DNA from: Bacillota bacterium
GTDB lineage: Bacteria > Bacillota_A > Clostridia > Lachnospirales > Lachnospiraceae
Assembly: GCA_023443625.1 (NCBI GenBank)
Contig: JAEZTQ010000070.1
Coordinates: 1 to 64,000 of the forward strand
Direction: 5' to 3'
Length of the DNA stretch: 64,000 nucleotides
Positions 9,535 through 19,263 of the stretch are shown in pieces. The notes beneath the pieces were generated by a model. It had not been told where the DNA came from and did no database searches. It saw only the letters and a program-made list of their open reading frames with translations. Made by a program: the position numbers and the translations under genes. Each line of letters begins with the position of its first letter. The first letter of the stretch is position 1.

Positions 9535-10425
9535 CTACTCTTTTACTGAACCAATCATCATACCTGAAACAAAATATTTCTGCAAAAACGGATAAATACA
9601 AATAATAGGAACGGTAGCTACTACCATAGAAGCCGTCTGTATTGATAACGTTGTAGTTTTTACTGCCGCACTAGCTCCAGTTACTGCAGTTGTTGCACTA
9701 ACCTGTGTAGAATTAATTACCTGCATCATCAGATATGCTAAATTTTTAAGATGTTTGGTCTGTACAAAAAAAGTACTGTCATACCAGTTGTTCCATTTAT
9801 TTACTCCTACAAACAAAACACAAGTTGCTATAAATGGTTTTGAGATAGGTATAATAATCCTTCTAAAAATCTTTAATTCGCTTGCACCGTCCAACATGGC
9901 CGATTCTCTGAGAGATCCCGGAATCCCCTCAAAAAATGTGGTTCCTATTAAGATAAAAAACGTATTGAGTGCACCTGGAATAATATATACCAGGTAATTA
10001 TTAATCAATCCCATCGATTTGAGTAACGCATAATATGGGATCACACCACCGGAAAAATACATACAAATAATAATTAGTGTCATATACAATTTTCGATTTT
10101 TTAAATTTTTAAATGAAAGTGCATAAGATACCAATACAGTAAAAAGAACACTGATCAGAGTTCCTAATATGGTACTGCTTATGGATATTCCCAATCCTTT
10201 CAGCCACTTTAAATCCGAAAAAAATTCTTTGTAATTTACTAGTGTGAATTTCCTAGGAAACCAATAGATCCCTCCCATAGATGCATCAATTCCCTCATTA
10301 AAAGAAACAACAATGATATAATAAAAGGGATAAAGGGTAACAAAAATCAAAATTGCACTAAACAAATAGATTATACCGTCTATGATCTTGTCTTCTAAAC
10401 TTATATTTTTCCATCTTTTTTTCAT
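9535..10425 (-). CDS. Carbohydrate ABC transporter permease, LplC type
   Basis: This 296-residue membrane protein has six predicted transmembrane segments and the permease EAA-like loop near 178-200 (LRESAMLDGASELKIFRRIIIP), which contacts the transport ATPase. It ends with the family's typical FVSGMMIGSVKE. It belongs to the CUT1 group of binding-protein-dependent sugar importers (LplC/YtcP-like) and acts in the cytoplasmic membrane as half of a heterodimer with the upstream permease. The ATG at 10425 is preceded by AGGAGG, 8 nt after the upstream permease. No ATPase gene is in the operon, which is usual for this group, where a shared MsmX-type ATPase energises several importers. Confidence 0.88.
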   Translation of the reverse strand: MKKRWKNISLEDKIIDGIIYLFSAILIFVTLYPFYYIIVVSFNEGIDASMGGIYWFPRKFTLVNYKEFFSDLKWLKGLGISISSTILGTLISVLFTVLVSYALSFKNLKNRKLYMTLIIICMYFSGGVIPYYALLKSMGLINNYLVYIIPGALNTFFILIGTTFFEGIPGSLRESAMLDGASELKIFRRIIIPISKPFIATCVLFVGVNKWNNWYDSTFFVQTKHLKNLAYLMMQVINSTQVSATTAVTGASAAVKTTTLSIQTASMVVATVPIICIYPFLQKYFVSGMMIGSVKE

Positions 10426-10433
10426 ATAGCCTC

Positions 10434-11384
10434 CTAAAACAATCCGCTTCCTGTCACTTTTTTAGAAACAAAATTACTGCTGAATACAAACACCAAGGAA
10501 ATTATTGATTGAATCATTCCTACCGCTGATGCATATGCATATCTGCCATTAGCTAGGCCCACTTCATATACATAGGTCTGAATAATATTGGATGCAGAAC
10601 TATTCATCCTATTTCCAAGCAGATAACTCTGTTCAAAACTGGATCCACTTAATCCACCTCCAAACAGATTTCCTAAAGACATAATCAGTATGGTAACGAT
10701 AGTCGGTTTTATACAAGGAAGTGTAATGTACCAGATCCGCTGTAGTCTGCTGGCTCCATCCAGTTTAGCAGATTCGTACATTTCCATGTTAATTCCCATA
10801 ATAGCCGCAAGAAAAACAATCGCCCACCATCCACTTTCTTTCCAGACATCCAATATAGTTACAAGCCCCCAAAATTTAGATGACTCCGTAAGAAAGCCCA
10901 CCGGCTGTTCAATCAAGTGTAACTTCATCAGAAGTGTATTGATAATTCCGTTGGTGGAAAGAAACTGAAAGGATAATCCAGAAATAATAACCCACGAAAT
11001 AAAATGTGGTAGGTAACTAGCAGTTTGCGTAATTTTTTTGAATTTAGAGCCTCTCATCTCACTAAGCATAATAGCAAAGATAATTGGGACAGGAAAAGTA
11101 AAAATCAATTTCAGTACACTGATGCCAATGGTATTTTTCACCAGCTGGGGGAAAAGAAAATCATTATAAAACTCTTTGATATACTTCATTCCAACCCAGT
11201 TGGCAGTAAAAATCCCTTTGATTCCCATTGTGATTTGATAATCCTTAAACCCCATAATCAAACCAAGCATGGGAATCACGTTAAAGACACACAGATATAC
11301 TATACCGGCTATAGCAAACATCTGAAGAGAGAACTGTTTTTGAAATACTGTTCTTTTCTTGCTTTTAACTATCTTCTGACTCAT
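10434..11384 (-). CDS. Carbohydrate ABC transporter permease, LplB type
   Basis: This 316-residue polytopic protein is the LplB-like partner of the CUT1 permease pair. It has FNVIPMLGLIMGFKDY near the start, WKESGWWAIVFLAAIMGI in the middle, and the cytoplasmic EAA loop YESAKLDGASRLQRIWYITLP. ATG 11384 is preferred over an ATG 11 codons earlier because AAGGAGGG lies 5 nt upstream. It lies between the binding-protein gene (96 nt upstream) and the LplC-type permease (8 nt downstream). Together with the lipoprotein it should import oligosaccharides; the sugar is not readable from sequence. Confidence 0.87.
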   Translation of the reverse strand: MSQKIVKSKKRTVFQKQFSLQMFAIAGIVYLCVFNVIPMLGLIMGFKDYQITMGIKGIFTANWVGMKYIKEFYNDFLFPQLVKNTIGISVLKLIFTFPVPIIFAIMLSEMRGSKFKKITQTASYLPHFISWVIISGLSFQFLSTNGIINTLLMKLHLIEQPVGFLTESSKFWGLVTILDVWKESGWWAIVFLAAIMGINMEMYESAKLDGASRLQRIWYITLPCIKPTIVTILIMSLGNLFGGGLSGSSFEQSYLLGNRMNSSASNIIQTYVYEVGLANGRYAYASAVGMIQSIISLVFVFSSNFVSKKVTGSGLF

Positions 11385-11480
11385 AAAGCCCTCCTTATAA
11401 AACAAGGCTGAAGCCATGTTTTCCTCTAGCTAAAGCCTTGATATATGTATCCGTTGCTATATTAGAATAATTCTGGCAAC

Positions 11481-13103
11481 TTATAAACCTAGATCCGATT
11501 TTACTTTTTTAATCTGCTCTGTCATATATGCGTTATACTCGTTTACGCCAGTTTTTTCCATTGCTTCTACAGATTCTGCATATGCTTTTTCAAAAGCATC
11601 ATCGTTATCTGTAAATACGACTTTTGCTTCATAGTTTTTACGCAACTCTTCAAGTTTAGCCTTAATTACGCCCATATCAGATGTTGAAGGAGGTGCTGCT
11701 ATTCCAAGTACCGGATAGTTCTTGTATCCTTCCGCATAAGCATTGAACTGGCTAAGTATCTCTTCATCCATTCCGCCATAATTCTGATAAATTTCATTGA
11801 TTGCAGAAGAGCCAACGTAGAACATTGTATTATATTCGGAATACCATCTTTCTGAATCATCTCTAGCAGCTAGGAAGTTGTCACTGAATACAGGAACATT
11901 ATTCTCATCTAGAGTAAAGTCGTCTCCTTCTACACCCCACATAGCCAATCTAGAGCCCTCTACAGTATTAAGATATGACACAAATCTTGCTGCAGCTTCA
12001 ATATTTTTACAATTTTTTGAAACAAATGCGCCTGCCCATCCTTTGTTTTCACCAATAGGAGCTTGGCCGAGAGGATTCAAAACTTCCCATTTTGCACTGT
12101 CAGAAACAGCATTTGTTTGAAGCTGTGTTAAGGATGGTCCAGTTAGAAACCACGCATAGAACACACTTCCATCATTATACGCCATTTGATGTCCGTCTGC
12201 TTCATTTTCTACCGCATAATCCTGTACAGATATGTAGCCATCTCTATATAAAGAATTGCAGTATTTCATAAAATCCTTATAGCCATCTGTGGATGTTATA
12301 TAACGATATTCACCGGTCTCCTCATTATACTGCTGAGCTGATACACCACTCCACTGAGATATTGCCTGTAACTTCCATACGCCACCTAAGCCAAAAGGTG
12401 TCATATTGGGATAGGCCTTTTTCACTTCTCCTAGGCAAACTCTAAATTCGTCCAAAGTTTTAGGAGCATTAATTCCTGCAGCTTCTAGCAAATCTGCTCT
12501 ATAATAAAGACAAGGTTGGCCTGGAGCTCCCATCTTAAGATTTGCCCATTCTTCTTGGCTGTTGTAGTTATTCAGCAATGTATAAGCTTTTCCGTCAGAA
12601 CTGAATGACTCAGCTATTTTTTTTCTATCATCATAATTTTCGGATTTAGTAAAGTCTACACCTGTTTCATTAGATAAATCCTCTAAAGACCAGCAAACCT
12701 CTGGATTACTAAGTGGATTCAGATTTCCTGATGTATCATCTGTAAAAATCAAATCTGGAAGCTCGCCTGATGCAATCATAACTCCTAGCTGTTTACCGTC
12801 TGATGCAACTGTAACATCAAGATCTACACCTGTAATTTCTTTAATCTTATCCGGGATTTTTCCTGTAAACGAGTCAATAGGATACCATGAGAAATTAACA
12901 AATATCGACAATTTTGAAATGTCATTATCTTTATCTTCTGTTTTTTCTTCTTTGGTTTCCTGTTTATCTTCTGTTTTCTCTGTATTTACAGTACTACCTG
13001 TCTCTGTTTTTTTGGTACATCCTGCAAATAGGCTCACGCCCATACTCAGACATAGTAATGCTATTACCATTCTTTTTTTCATACTGCTCGTAATCTTTAC
13101 CAT
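11481..13103 (-). CDS. Extracellular sugar-binding lipoprotein (ABC importer)
   Basis: This 540-residue protein has a lipoprotein signal peptide: a basic start, a hydrophobic core and the lipobox LFAGC with Cys29 as the lipidation site. A low-complexity Glu/Lys/Thr linker follows (about 30-60), then a type-1 extracellular solute-binding domain (ISKLSIFVNFSW, GQPCLYYRADLLEAAG, GWAGAFVSKNCKN). It would catch the sugar outside the membrane and hand it to the two permeases. The start ATG 13103 has AAGGGAG at a good distance. It is the first gene of the minus-strand operon and faces the YesM-like kinase across a 347-nt spacer, which suggests that the kinase and regulator control it. Closest group: the LplA-like binding proteins paired with YesMN systems. 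Confidence 0.87.
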   Translation of the reverse strand: MVKITSSMKKRMVIALLCLSMGVSLFAGCTKKTETGSTVNTEKTEDKQETKEEKTEDKDNDISKLSIFVNFSWYPIDSFTGKIPDKIKEITGVDLDVTVASDGKQLGVMIASGELPDLIFTDDTSGNLNPLSNPEVCWSLEDLSNETGVDFTKSENYDDRKKIAESFSSDGKAYTLLNNYNSQEEWANLKMGAPGQPCLYYRADLLEAAGINAPKTLDEFRVCLGEVKKAYPNMTPFGLGGVWKLQAISQWSGVSAQQYNEETGEYRYITSTDGYKDFMKYCNSLYRDGYISVQDYAVENEADGHQMAYNDGSVFYAWFLTGPSLTQLQTNAVSDSAKWEVLNPLGQAPIGENKGWAGAFVSKNCKNIEAAARFVSYLNTVEGSRLAMWGVEGDDFTLDENNVPVFSDNFLAARDDSERWYSEYNTMFYVGSSAINEIYQNYGGMDEEILSQFNAYAEGYKNYPVLGIAAPPSTSDMGVIKAKLEELRKNYEAKVVFTDNDDAFEKAYAESVEAMEKTGVNEYNAYMTEQIKKVKSDLGL

Positions 13104-13258
13104 TCTGTTTCTCCCTTCACTCTAGAAATGTTTACGTTCTTCTCTCGGGTTCCCGTCAATTCATTTGAATTATTTGCGCATTTTTAGTATAGCAGAATTC
13201 TATATCTCACATCACATGTCAATTTCTCATTTTTTATGCGTAATTTTCATGTTATGTC

Positions 13259-13287
13259 TTAACTTTCTTTTCAAAATCCTTTATAAT
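13259..13287 (+). promoter_or_regulatory. Possible sigma-A promoter for yesM-like operon
   Basis: TTAACT at 13259 and TATAAT at 13282 are separated by 17 bp, in the 347-nt divergent spacer between the binding-protein gene and the kinase gene. The -10 is perfect and the -35 matches four of six bases. The leader to the kinase ATG would be about 155 nt. The minus-strand promoter must lie in 13140-13230; a TATACT at 13186-13191 is a possible -10 but has no good -35. Confidence 0.4.
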
Positions 13288-13450
13288 ACTATCAGATAGG
13301 AACGATACGAAGATAATGGGGAAGAACGGATATCTATTAGGCTCATTCGAACTCAGGAACAAGTAATCCCCGAATTCGTCCAGGAACTTATTACAAGAAA
13401 TTCGTGAAATCAGACTTGACAATTCCTTATACGAAAAAGGAGGAAACTCT

Positions 13451-15196
13451 ATGAATAATAAAAAGCTCTTTCATCATCAATATCATCTTTTTATGAATCT
13501 GAAACTAACTCAAAAACTGGTGTTTGGCTATCTTTTTATTGTCATTATCCCTGTTGTCAGTTTTTCAATTTTTTTTCTTTCATTAAATTATCATACTTCC
13601 AAAGAATCCTATGTCCAGTCTCAAAAGCAGGAACTGTATAATTTTTCCACTCAGTTTCATTCTCTTTTAAATCAGCTGGCCAATTATTCCTATTTTTTTG
13701 AAAACAACTCGGAAATACTTTCCTATCTGGACGGAGAGTATACTACAGTATCTGATATCCTTTATCATTATGTTGGGGACATCTCCGATATTTTTGACTG
13801 TTATGCCTATGATTCCCGCATCTCCTCAATCACTGTATATGGAAAAAAAGAAAATTTACTTTCGATTCACGGAAGGCTGGAACCTATGAATAATTTCTCC
13901 GATCAAAATCTTTCTCTCTCTGAGATACAATTGCATAAGAATGGTCAATGGCTCTGGTCGGAACAGGGTGAACTTATCTTTTATAAAAGCATCTATGATA
14001 GAAACTATAATTATACTCTGGGCATATTAGAAATTAAAACGAATCTGAAGAAGCTTCTTTACCATCTCACAGAAAATCTTAATTATTCCTGGTATTTTTA
14101 TCCCGAGAACAATCAGGATCTTCTTTTTCTATATCAGGATGAGAATCTGAAGCTCTGTAACACAGAAGAACGTTCACATTTTTTCAATATGAATCTGGTT
14201 ATTACAGATGAGCTTGATCTGATTTCATACCGCATTGCTCAGCCATTATTTCGCCATGATTATCTGAAGACACATATCTCCGTGTATCTACTTCTTTCTT
14301 TCGTTGTATTAGTTCTTTATTCGTTCCTGTACTATCTGATTGCCGGCTCTCTCACCCACCGCTTGGTTAAATTCAGCAACTCTATTTCGCAACAGCAGCC
14401 TAAGGATCTAAAACCCTATATATGTACTACTACTTTTCATGACGAGATTGGAAATACTATTACTACATACAATCAACTGGTCTCGCGGATTAATGAGCTG
14501 ATCCATAATAATTATGAAGTTTCTCTGAGGATGAAAGCAGCTCAGTATTATGCCCTGCAGGCTCAGATTAAACCACATTTTCTTTACAATATCCTGGAAA
14601 ACATCCGTATGTCCTCCGATCAAAATGGGGATCCGGTAACTGCTCATATGACCATGGTGGTCGGAAAATATATGCGCTACGTCATGAATAACAGCACGGC
14701 CCCTGCACCACTGGAAACAGAACTGCAAAGTGCCAGGGATTATCTTGAAGTAAATAAAATCCGTCTTGGAAGAGATCTGACCTTTGATATTTCCATCCAG
14801 GCGGAATTGGAAAATATATTCTGTCCCCGTTTTGCTCTCCAGCCGCTTTTGGAAAACAGCATCAAACACGGATTTCAAAAAGGAAAGAGACTTCACATCT
14901 CCTTACAAATCTCAGGAATAAACGATTATGAATACGCTCCGACAGTCTATATAGAAATTCTGGACAACGGCTCTGGTATCGCACCGGAACACCTGAAAAA
15001 CATTCAGGATGTTTTGTACAGTGATTCCAAGTTGCCCTGTTCCACCCATGTAGGACTGCGCAATGTGAACGATCGGCTCAAAGCTTTTCATCCTCATGGA
15101 CTTGGGATGCAGATTGAAAGCCAATTACAAAAGGGAACGTTGATAAAAATACCTCTTGAAAGAAAGGACATATCTCATGAAAGTACTGATTGTTGA
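13451..15196 (+). CDS. YesM-type sensor histidine kinase
   Basis: This 581-residue membrane kinase has a transmembrane helix at about 24-46, an extracellular sensor region of about 230 residues, a second helix near 280-300, a HAMP-like linker, the His_kinase motif with QAQIKPHFLYN (phospho-His), and an HATPase domain with LLENSIKHGF and GLRNVNDRL. This is the LytS/YesM kinase class that pairs with AraC-type response regulators and senses extracellular carbohydrate or binding-protein state. The ATG at 13451 follows AAAGGAGG. It overlaps the regulator gene by 20 nt. Position opposite the sugar-uptake operon makes control of that operon the likely role. Confidence 0.88.
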   Translation: MNNKKLFHHQYHLFMNLKLTQKLVFGYLFIVIIPVVSFSIFFLSLNYHTSKESYVQSQKQELYNFSTQFHSLLNQLANYSYFFENNSEILSYLDGEYTTVSDILYHYVGDISDIFDCYAYDSRISSITVYGKKENLLSIHGRLEPMNNFSDQNLSLSEIQLHKNGQWLWSEQGELIFYKSIYDRNYNYTLGILEIKTNLKKLLYHLTENLNYSWYFYPENNQDLLFLYQDENLKLCNTEERSHFFNMNLVITDELDLISYRIAQPLFRHDYLKTHISVYLLLSFVVLVLYSFLYYLIAGSLTHRLVKFSNSISQQQPKDLKPYICTTTFHDEIGNTITTYNQLVSRINELIHNNYEVSLRMKAAQYYALQAQIKPHFLYNILENIRMSSDQNGDPVTAHMTMVVGKYMRYVMNNSTAPAPLETELQSARDYLEVNKIRLGRDLTFDISIQAELENIFCPRFALQPLLENSIKHGFQKGKRLHISLQISGINDYEYAPTVYIEILDNGSGIAPEHLKNIQDVLYSDSKLPCSTHVGLRNVNDRLKAFHPHGLGMQIESQLQKGTLIKIPLERKDISHESTDC

Positions 15197-15965
15197 AGAC
15201 GAACATAATATTGCTCTAGGCATAGCCGGAATCCTGAGAAAATTTTGTCCTATGTGCCACAGTATTCAAATTGTTTCTGATGGACAGGAAGCTTGTGATT
15301 TTTATGGAAATAAACATCTGAATCTGATTATCACAGATATCCGAATGCAGCAGATGAACGGATTGGAGATGATTGATTTCTTTTCAAAGAAAGATAAACA
15401 ACTGCAGTTTATTATCTTATCCGGTTATGATGATTTTTGCTATGCACAGCAGGCTATCCATTACAATGTGATCGAATATCTTCTGAAGCCTATTGATACT
15501 GATGTTCTGGTGTCTGCCATACAGAAGGCTTATGAAAAACTTCCTGAGGTCTATTTGCAAAAGAAGAAACGAACACTACCCAACCTGGCTTATTTTCAAT
15601 TTGAGCTGTCCCACAGTACTTATCCGGGATCCATCAAAAAACTGCTTGCTTATATAGAGAAAAATTATATGACTGACATTTCTCTGCAGGCCTTCAGTCA
15701 TGAGTATATGATGAATCCTAACTATCTATCCGGTATTATCAAAAAATATACCAGCCAGAACTTCAGTTTTCTTCTCGACTACATACGGATCCGTAAGACG
15801 GCAGAATTTCTCCTCTATGATCCTGATCTTTCGATTAGCGAGATCAGTTATCTGGTGGGATATAATCATGAACGCCGCCTTTATCAGGCTTTTCAGAAAC
15901 GTTTACATTGCACACCAGGAGAATTCCGTCAAACCTACGCACCTTACAATAGAGTAGAAGACTAA
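15177..15965 (+). CDS. YesN-type response regulator, AraC family
   Basis: This 262-residue protein starts with a receiver domain (MKVLIVEDE; phospho-acceptor Asp in IITDIRMQQ, near residue 51; conserved Lys in EYLLKPID) and ends with an AraC-type double helix-turn-helix (YLSGIIKKYTSQ, ISEISYLVGYNHERRLYQAFQ). It lacks the long middle region of some YesN proteins, so it is compact. The ATG at 15177 lies inside the kinase gene with AAAGGAC before it; the overlap suggests coupled translation. It should bind DNA upstream of the binding-protein gene when phosphorylated by the YesM-like kinase. Confidence 0.85.
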   Translation: MKVLIVEDEHNIALGIAGILRKFCPMCHSIQIVSDGQEACDFYGNKHLNLIITDIRMQQMNGLEMIDFFSKKDKQLQFIILSGYDDFCYAQQAIHYNVIEYLLKPIDTDVLVSAIQKAYEKLPEVYLQKKKRTLPNLAYFQFELSHSTYPGSIKKLLAYIEKNYMTDISLQAFSHEYMMNPNYLSGIIKKYTSQNFSFLLDYIRIRKTAEFLLYDPDLSISEISYLVGYNHERRLYQAFQKRLHCTPGEFRQTYAPYNRVED

Positions 15966-16187
15966 TTCTCGTATCATTTACCCCTGAAACGATCAAAGCT
16001 ACTGGCAATCGTGTATAAGGTGATTGGCCTTCCATGATGTAACAGCAGGGATGTACCGTAGTTCCGAATGCAATATTCATTCGTCGTAAAGTATCCACCC
16101 AGCCTGGTGCTAGAATATAAATAGTACAAGTTAGACATGGAATTTTTCTAATATATAAGTATAATAAAAATAGTTGGAGGAATGAAC

Positions 16188-16528
16188 ATGGCTATACAGT
16201 ACACAGAACAATTCAAGCAAGATGCAGTGAGATATTGGAAAGAACACAAGATGCACTTGATATATTAAAAAAGCAATCGGCATACTGGGAAAATGACAGA
16301 AGCTCTGTTTTGGAGACTGCTCAATGCGAAGAGCTGTTGCAGGAACAGAAAGGGCGCCGACTGAATGTCTCTGGTGTGCTGAAAATTTTAGGCGTTTCAA
16401 GAAGTGGTTATCTCAGCTGGAAGAAAAGACTTCCGTCTGAACGAGAGAGACGAAAGCAGGCTATCAAAGAACGAATTTTAGGTCATCTATACTTGCTATT
16501 TCTTTCATCTAAGTCTCCTAAAAGTTGA
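16188..16528 (+). pseudogene. IS3-family transposase remnant (OrfA/OrfB fused by deletion)
   Basis: The first 21 codons (ATG 16188, GGAGG just upstream) match an IS3-type OrfA start, MAIQYTEQFKQDAVRYW, and then hit a stop at 16268. A second frame from about 16235 reads QDALDILKK, the end of OrfA, and then LNVSGVLKILGVSRSGYLSW, the start of OrfB. The middle of OrfA and the whole catalytic part of OrfB are missing. After about 16490 the sequence no longer resembles the transposase. The 202-nt stretch before it (15966-16167) was not recognised. Confidence 0.75.
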
Positions 16529-16622
16529 ATTGTCTTTTCTTCGTATCAAAATGTTTAATTGGGTCTCTTAATTTCCTTACTATATTTTACCATGTTATTA
16601 ATTATTTGTCGTTATATAAAAT

Positions 16623-16689
16623 AAAAAGATGTATACATTTTATAACAACTGCTTTAAGCTGCTATCAAAACATCTACATCTTTATTATA
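16623..16689 (-). terminator. Terminator for rlmD
   Basis: On the minus strand AAAGATGTA at the 3' end of rlmD pairs with TACATCTTT about 50 nt later, within a long imperfect stem, followed by TTTTT. The hairpin starts right after the rlmD stop. Confidence 0.6.
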
Positions 16690-18102
16690 TTACAGCGTTA
16701 TATCAACTTTAATTTCTACATTGTAGTCATGAACGCTTTTTCGAGTTAATAAAACGCACGTCTCGACGTGCACACTATGGCTAAACTGATCCACAGCTCT
16801 AACCTTCTCCAGCTTATAATCCCTTTCACACAGGATTTTCAAATCCCTTGCCAAGGTAGCAGGATCACAGGATACATAGACAATTCGTTTGGGAGCCATC
16901 TTAAGCATGGTATCTAAGAGGCTTTGATCGCAGCCCTTTCTTGGTGGATCAACTACGATAACGTCTGCATAGATATTTTCTTCTTTATAGGCTTTTGGCA
17001 GAACTTCTTCTGCTGCCCCCACATAGAATTTGGCATTTTCAATACTATTGATTCTGGCATTGGTTCTGGCATCTTCTATTGCTTGGGGTATAATCTCTAC
17101 ACCATATACCATCTTCGCCTTCTGTGCTAGGAATAAAGAGATGGTTCCAATACCACAATAAAGATCCCATACCACTTCATCCCCATATAAGTCGGCATAC
17201 TCCAGAGCAATATCATAGAGCTTCTTCGTCTGAATGGGATTAACCTGATAGAAGGATAGGGGTGAGATACGATAGCTTACCTGTCCAATCCTATCGGTGA
17301 TATAGGACTCTCCCCACAAAGGAATAATTCTATCCCCAAGAATTACATTAGTTTTCTCTTTATTCACATTAAGACAGATGCTTTTCATACCCTTAATTTG
17401 TCTTAATTCATGGATTAATTCCTCTTTATGAGGAAGCTCTGTGCCATTGATAATCAAGCAAACCATAATCTCACCAGTGCTATGCCCCACACGGGTTAGA
17501 ATGTGGCGAAGGATTCCCTGATGCTTCTCCTCCATATAAGGCTCTATCTTATACTTGGTGATAAAGTCCCTCATGATTTTAAGTATTTCACTGTTGACCT
17601 CTGAACCAATATAGCAATGCTCCGTATCTATAATAGCATGGGTTCTTCCTGCATAGAAACCTATGACTAGCTTACCATCCTTATTTCTTCCCACTGGAAA
17701 TTGGGATTTATTCCGATAATAATAGGGTTCCTCCATTCCTACAATGGGCTCCATATGAAAATCTGTTAAACCACCAATTCGTGTGATACAGTTATAGACC
17801 TTCTTCTCTTTGTATTCTAGCTGTTTCTCATAGGCAATATGCTGCAATTGACAACCTCCGCAGCGTGCAGCTATGGGGCATCTTGGTTCAGTACGAAAAG
17901 GGGAGGCTTCTATGAGCTTAACCAGTCTGGCATAGCCAAAGCTCTTACCCGTCTTCATTACCTGTACCAAAGCCTTATCCCCCATTAGGGTATCCTTAAC
18001 AAATAAAGTATAACCTTGGTATTTGCCGACACCCTCTCCCTCAGAGCCAATGTCTTCTATCTCTATTTCTACCTGATCATTCTTCTTTAATGCTGTCTGC
18101 AT
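16690..18102 (-). CDS. rlmD: 23S rRNA (uracil-5-)-methyltransferase RlmD/RumA family
   Basis: This 470-residue enzyme methylates a uracil in 23S rRNA (or a related RNA target) using S-adenosylmethionine. It has an N-terminal TRAM domain (about 1-60), an iron-sulfur cysteine cluster (CPIAARCGGCQ plus an earlier and later Cys), an SAM-binding motif VWDLYCGIGTISL and the catalytic VSCDPATLARDL, where Cys is the nucleophile. The family often has two or three paralogs in Bacillota, so the exact uridine cannot be fixed; RlmCD is an equally fair name. It lies 40 nt downstream of the yhaM-like gene, probably in one transcript. Confidence 0.88.
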   Translation of the reverse strand: MQTALKKNDQVEIEIEDIGSEGEGVGKYQGYTLFVKDTLMGDKALVQVMKTGKSFGYARLVKLIEASPFRTEPRCPIAARCGGCQLQHIAYEKQLEYKEKKVYNCITRIGGLTDFHMEPIVGMEEPYYYRNKSQFPVGRNKDGKLVIGFYAGRTHAIIDTEHCYIGSEVNSEILKIMRDFITKYKIEPYMEEKHQGILRHILTRVGHSTGEIMVCLIINGTELPHKEELIHELRQIKGMKSICLNVNKEKTNVILGDRIIPLWGESYITDRIGQVSYRISPLSFYQVNPIQTKKLYDIALEYADLYGDEVVWDLYCGIGTISLFLAQKAKMVYGVEIIPQAIEDARTNARINSIENAKFYVGAAEEVLPKAYKEENIYADVIVVDPPRKGCDQSLLDTMLKMAPKRIVYVSCDPATLARDLKILCERDYKLEKVRAVDQFSHSVHVETCVLLTRKSVHDYNVEIKVDITL

Positions 18103-18142
18103 GGTATTATCCTTCTACTTATATTTCCTATGGCTGCCTAAT

Positions 18143-19093
18143 CTATTTTGCCTTGGTACTACGCATAATATTCGATTCAAAAAGTCTTTGATATCCCATC
18201 CATTCCACTTTGGGATCACCAGTACTTAGAAGCTCTGTCATGGTCTGCATCTTTGCATCTGTATTATCTGCAAAATGTAAGGCCAAAGCCTCCGCTGTGG
18301 CTGGTTTCTTTGGAGATCCGTATTCCAGCTCTCCGTGATGAGCAAGTATACAATGCAGGAGCTCATTGGCTAACTTCGCAGGAAATTTGCCCATTCCCTG
18401 GATGTACTGATTTACCTTGCTTGCTCCAATAAATATATGACCTAAAAGTTGCCCGTCATTGGTATAATCATTCTCTGGGAAGGATGAAAGCTCCTCCATT
18501 TTCCCAATATCATGAAAGAGAGCCGCAGTAATAAGTAAATCTTTATTTAAAATGGGATAACTATTGGTATAGTAATCACATAGTTTTACTACACTTAATG
18601 TATGCTCCAGTAAACCTCCCACAAAGCCATGGTGAACACTCTTGGCTGCAGAATGGTTTTTAAAATTCTTAACAAACTCTTTATTATCTATAAAAAATCC
18701 TTCTGCAAGAGCTCTTAAATTAGTATCCTTTATCTCAGTAATATAATTTTTAATTTCTCCATACATAGTTTCTACATTCTTACTGGTCACGGGGAAATAA
18801 TTTTCAGGATAATATTCTCCTTCACTTGCCTTATAAATCTTACTGATATTAAGCTGTAATGCCTCCTGGAAGCTTGTAACTCTCGCATCAATATGTACGA
18901 AGTCCATGGCCTCATATTGTTCTATCTCGTTACTAAAATCCCATATCTTTGCATCAATAGTTCCGCTTTTATCTTGTAGAAGCAGGGAAACATAGCTCTT
19001 TCCACTCTTTCCTGTTAATACTTGTTTGGTCTTACATAAATATATCTCATTTTTTATATAATCATTTTCTCGTAAATCTTGAATATATCGCAT
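18143..19093 (-). CDS. yhaM: YhaM-type 3'-5' exoribonuclease (OB fold + HD)
   Basis: This 316-residue protein has an N-terminal OB-fold nucleic-acid-binding domain (SYVSLLLQDKSGTIDAKIW, about 35-55) and a C-terminal HD phosphohydrolase domain with HHGFVGGLLEHTLSV and the metal pair in ALFHDIGK. This order is that of YhaM, an Mn-dependent 3'-5' exonuclease of RNA and single-stranded DNA. The start at 19093 is an ATG behind AAAGG. Length matches the family (about 315). It precedes rlmD on the same strand, an RNA-linked pairing. Confidence 0.85.
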   Translation of the reverse strand: MRYIQDLRENDYIKNEIYLCKTKQVLTGKSGKSYVSLLLQDKSGTIDAKIWDFSNEIEQYEAMDFVHIDARVTSFQEALQLNISKIYKASEGEYYPENYFPVTSKNVETMYGEIKNYITEIKDTNLRALAEGFFIDNKEFVKNFKNHSAAKSVHHGFVGGLLEHTLSVVKLCDYYTNSYPILNKDLLITAALFHDIGKMEELSSFPENDYTNDGQLLGHIFIGASKVNQYIQGMGKFPAKLANELLHCILAHHGELEYGSPKKPATAEALALHFADNTDAKMQTMTELLSTGDPKVEWMGYQRLFESNIMRSTKAK

Positions 19094-19263
19094 CTTTTCA
19101 TAACCTTTCTAATCAATTTGGTTCTTGTTTTAATATTATACCCTACCCCCAAGGATATATAAAGCATAAAATTAGATTCATCAAAAATCATATATTACTA
19201 AAGCCATACTTCCCATACTCTCTCCATAATAATAACTTTCCTAGGTACGCATCCAAAGGGGAG

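Noticed and set aside
13104..13258. Strong minus-strand promoter for the binding-protein gene
   Set aside because: TTGACA is present near 13217 but is 25 bp from the only good -10 (TATACT), so no confident promoter was called.
15844..16098. Minus-strand frame opposite the end of the YesN-type gene
   Set aside because: Part of it overlaps a well-supported gene on the other strand. The part beyond 15966 is listed as a finding but was not called as a gene.
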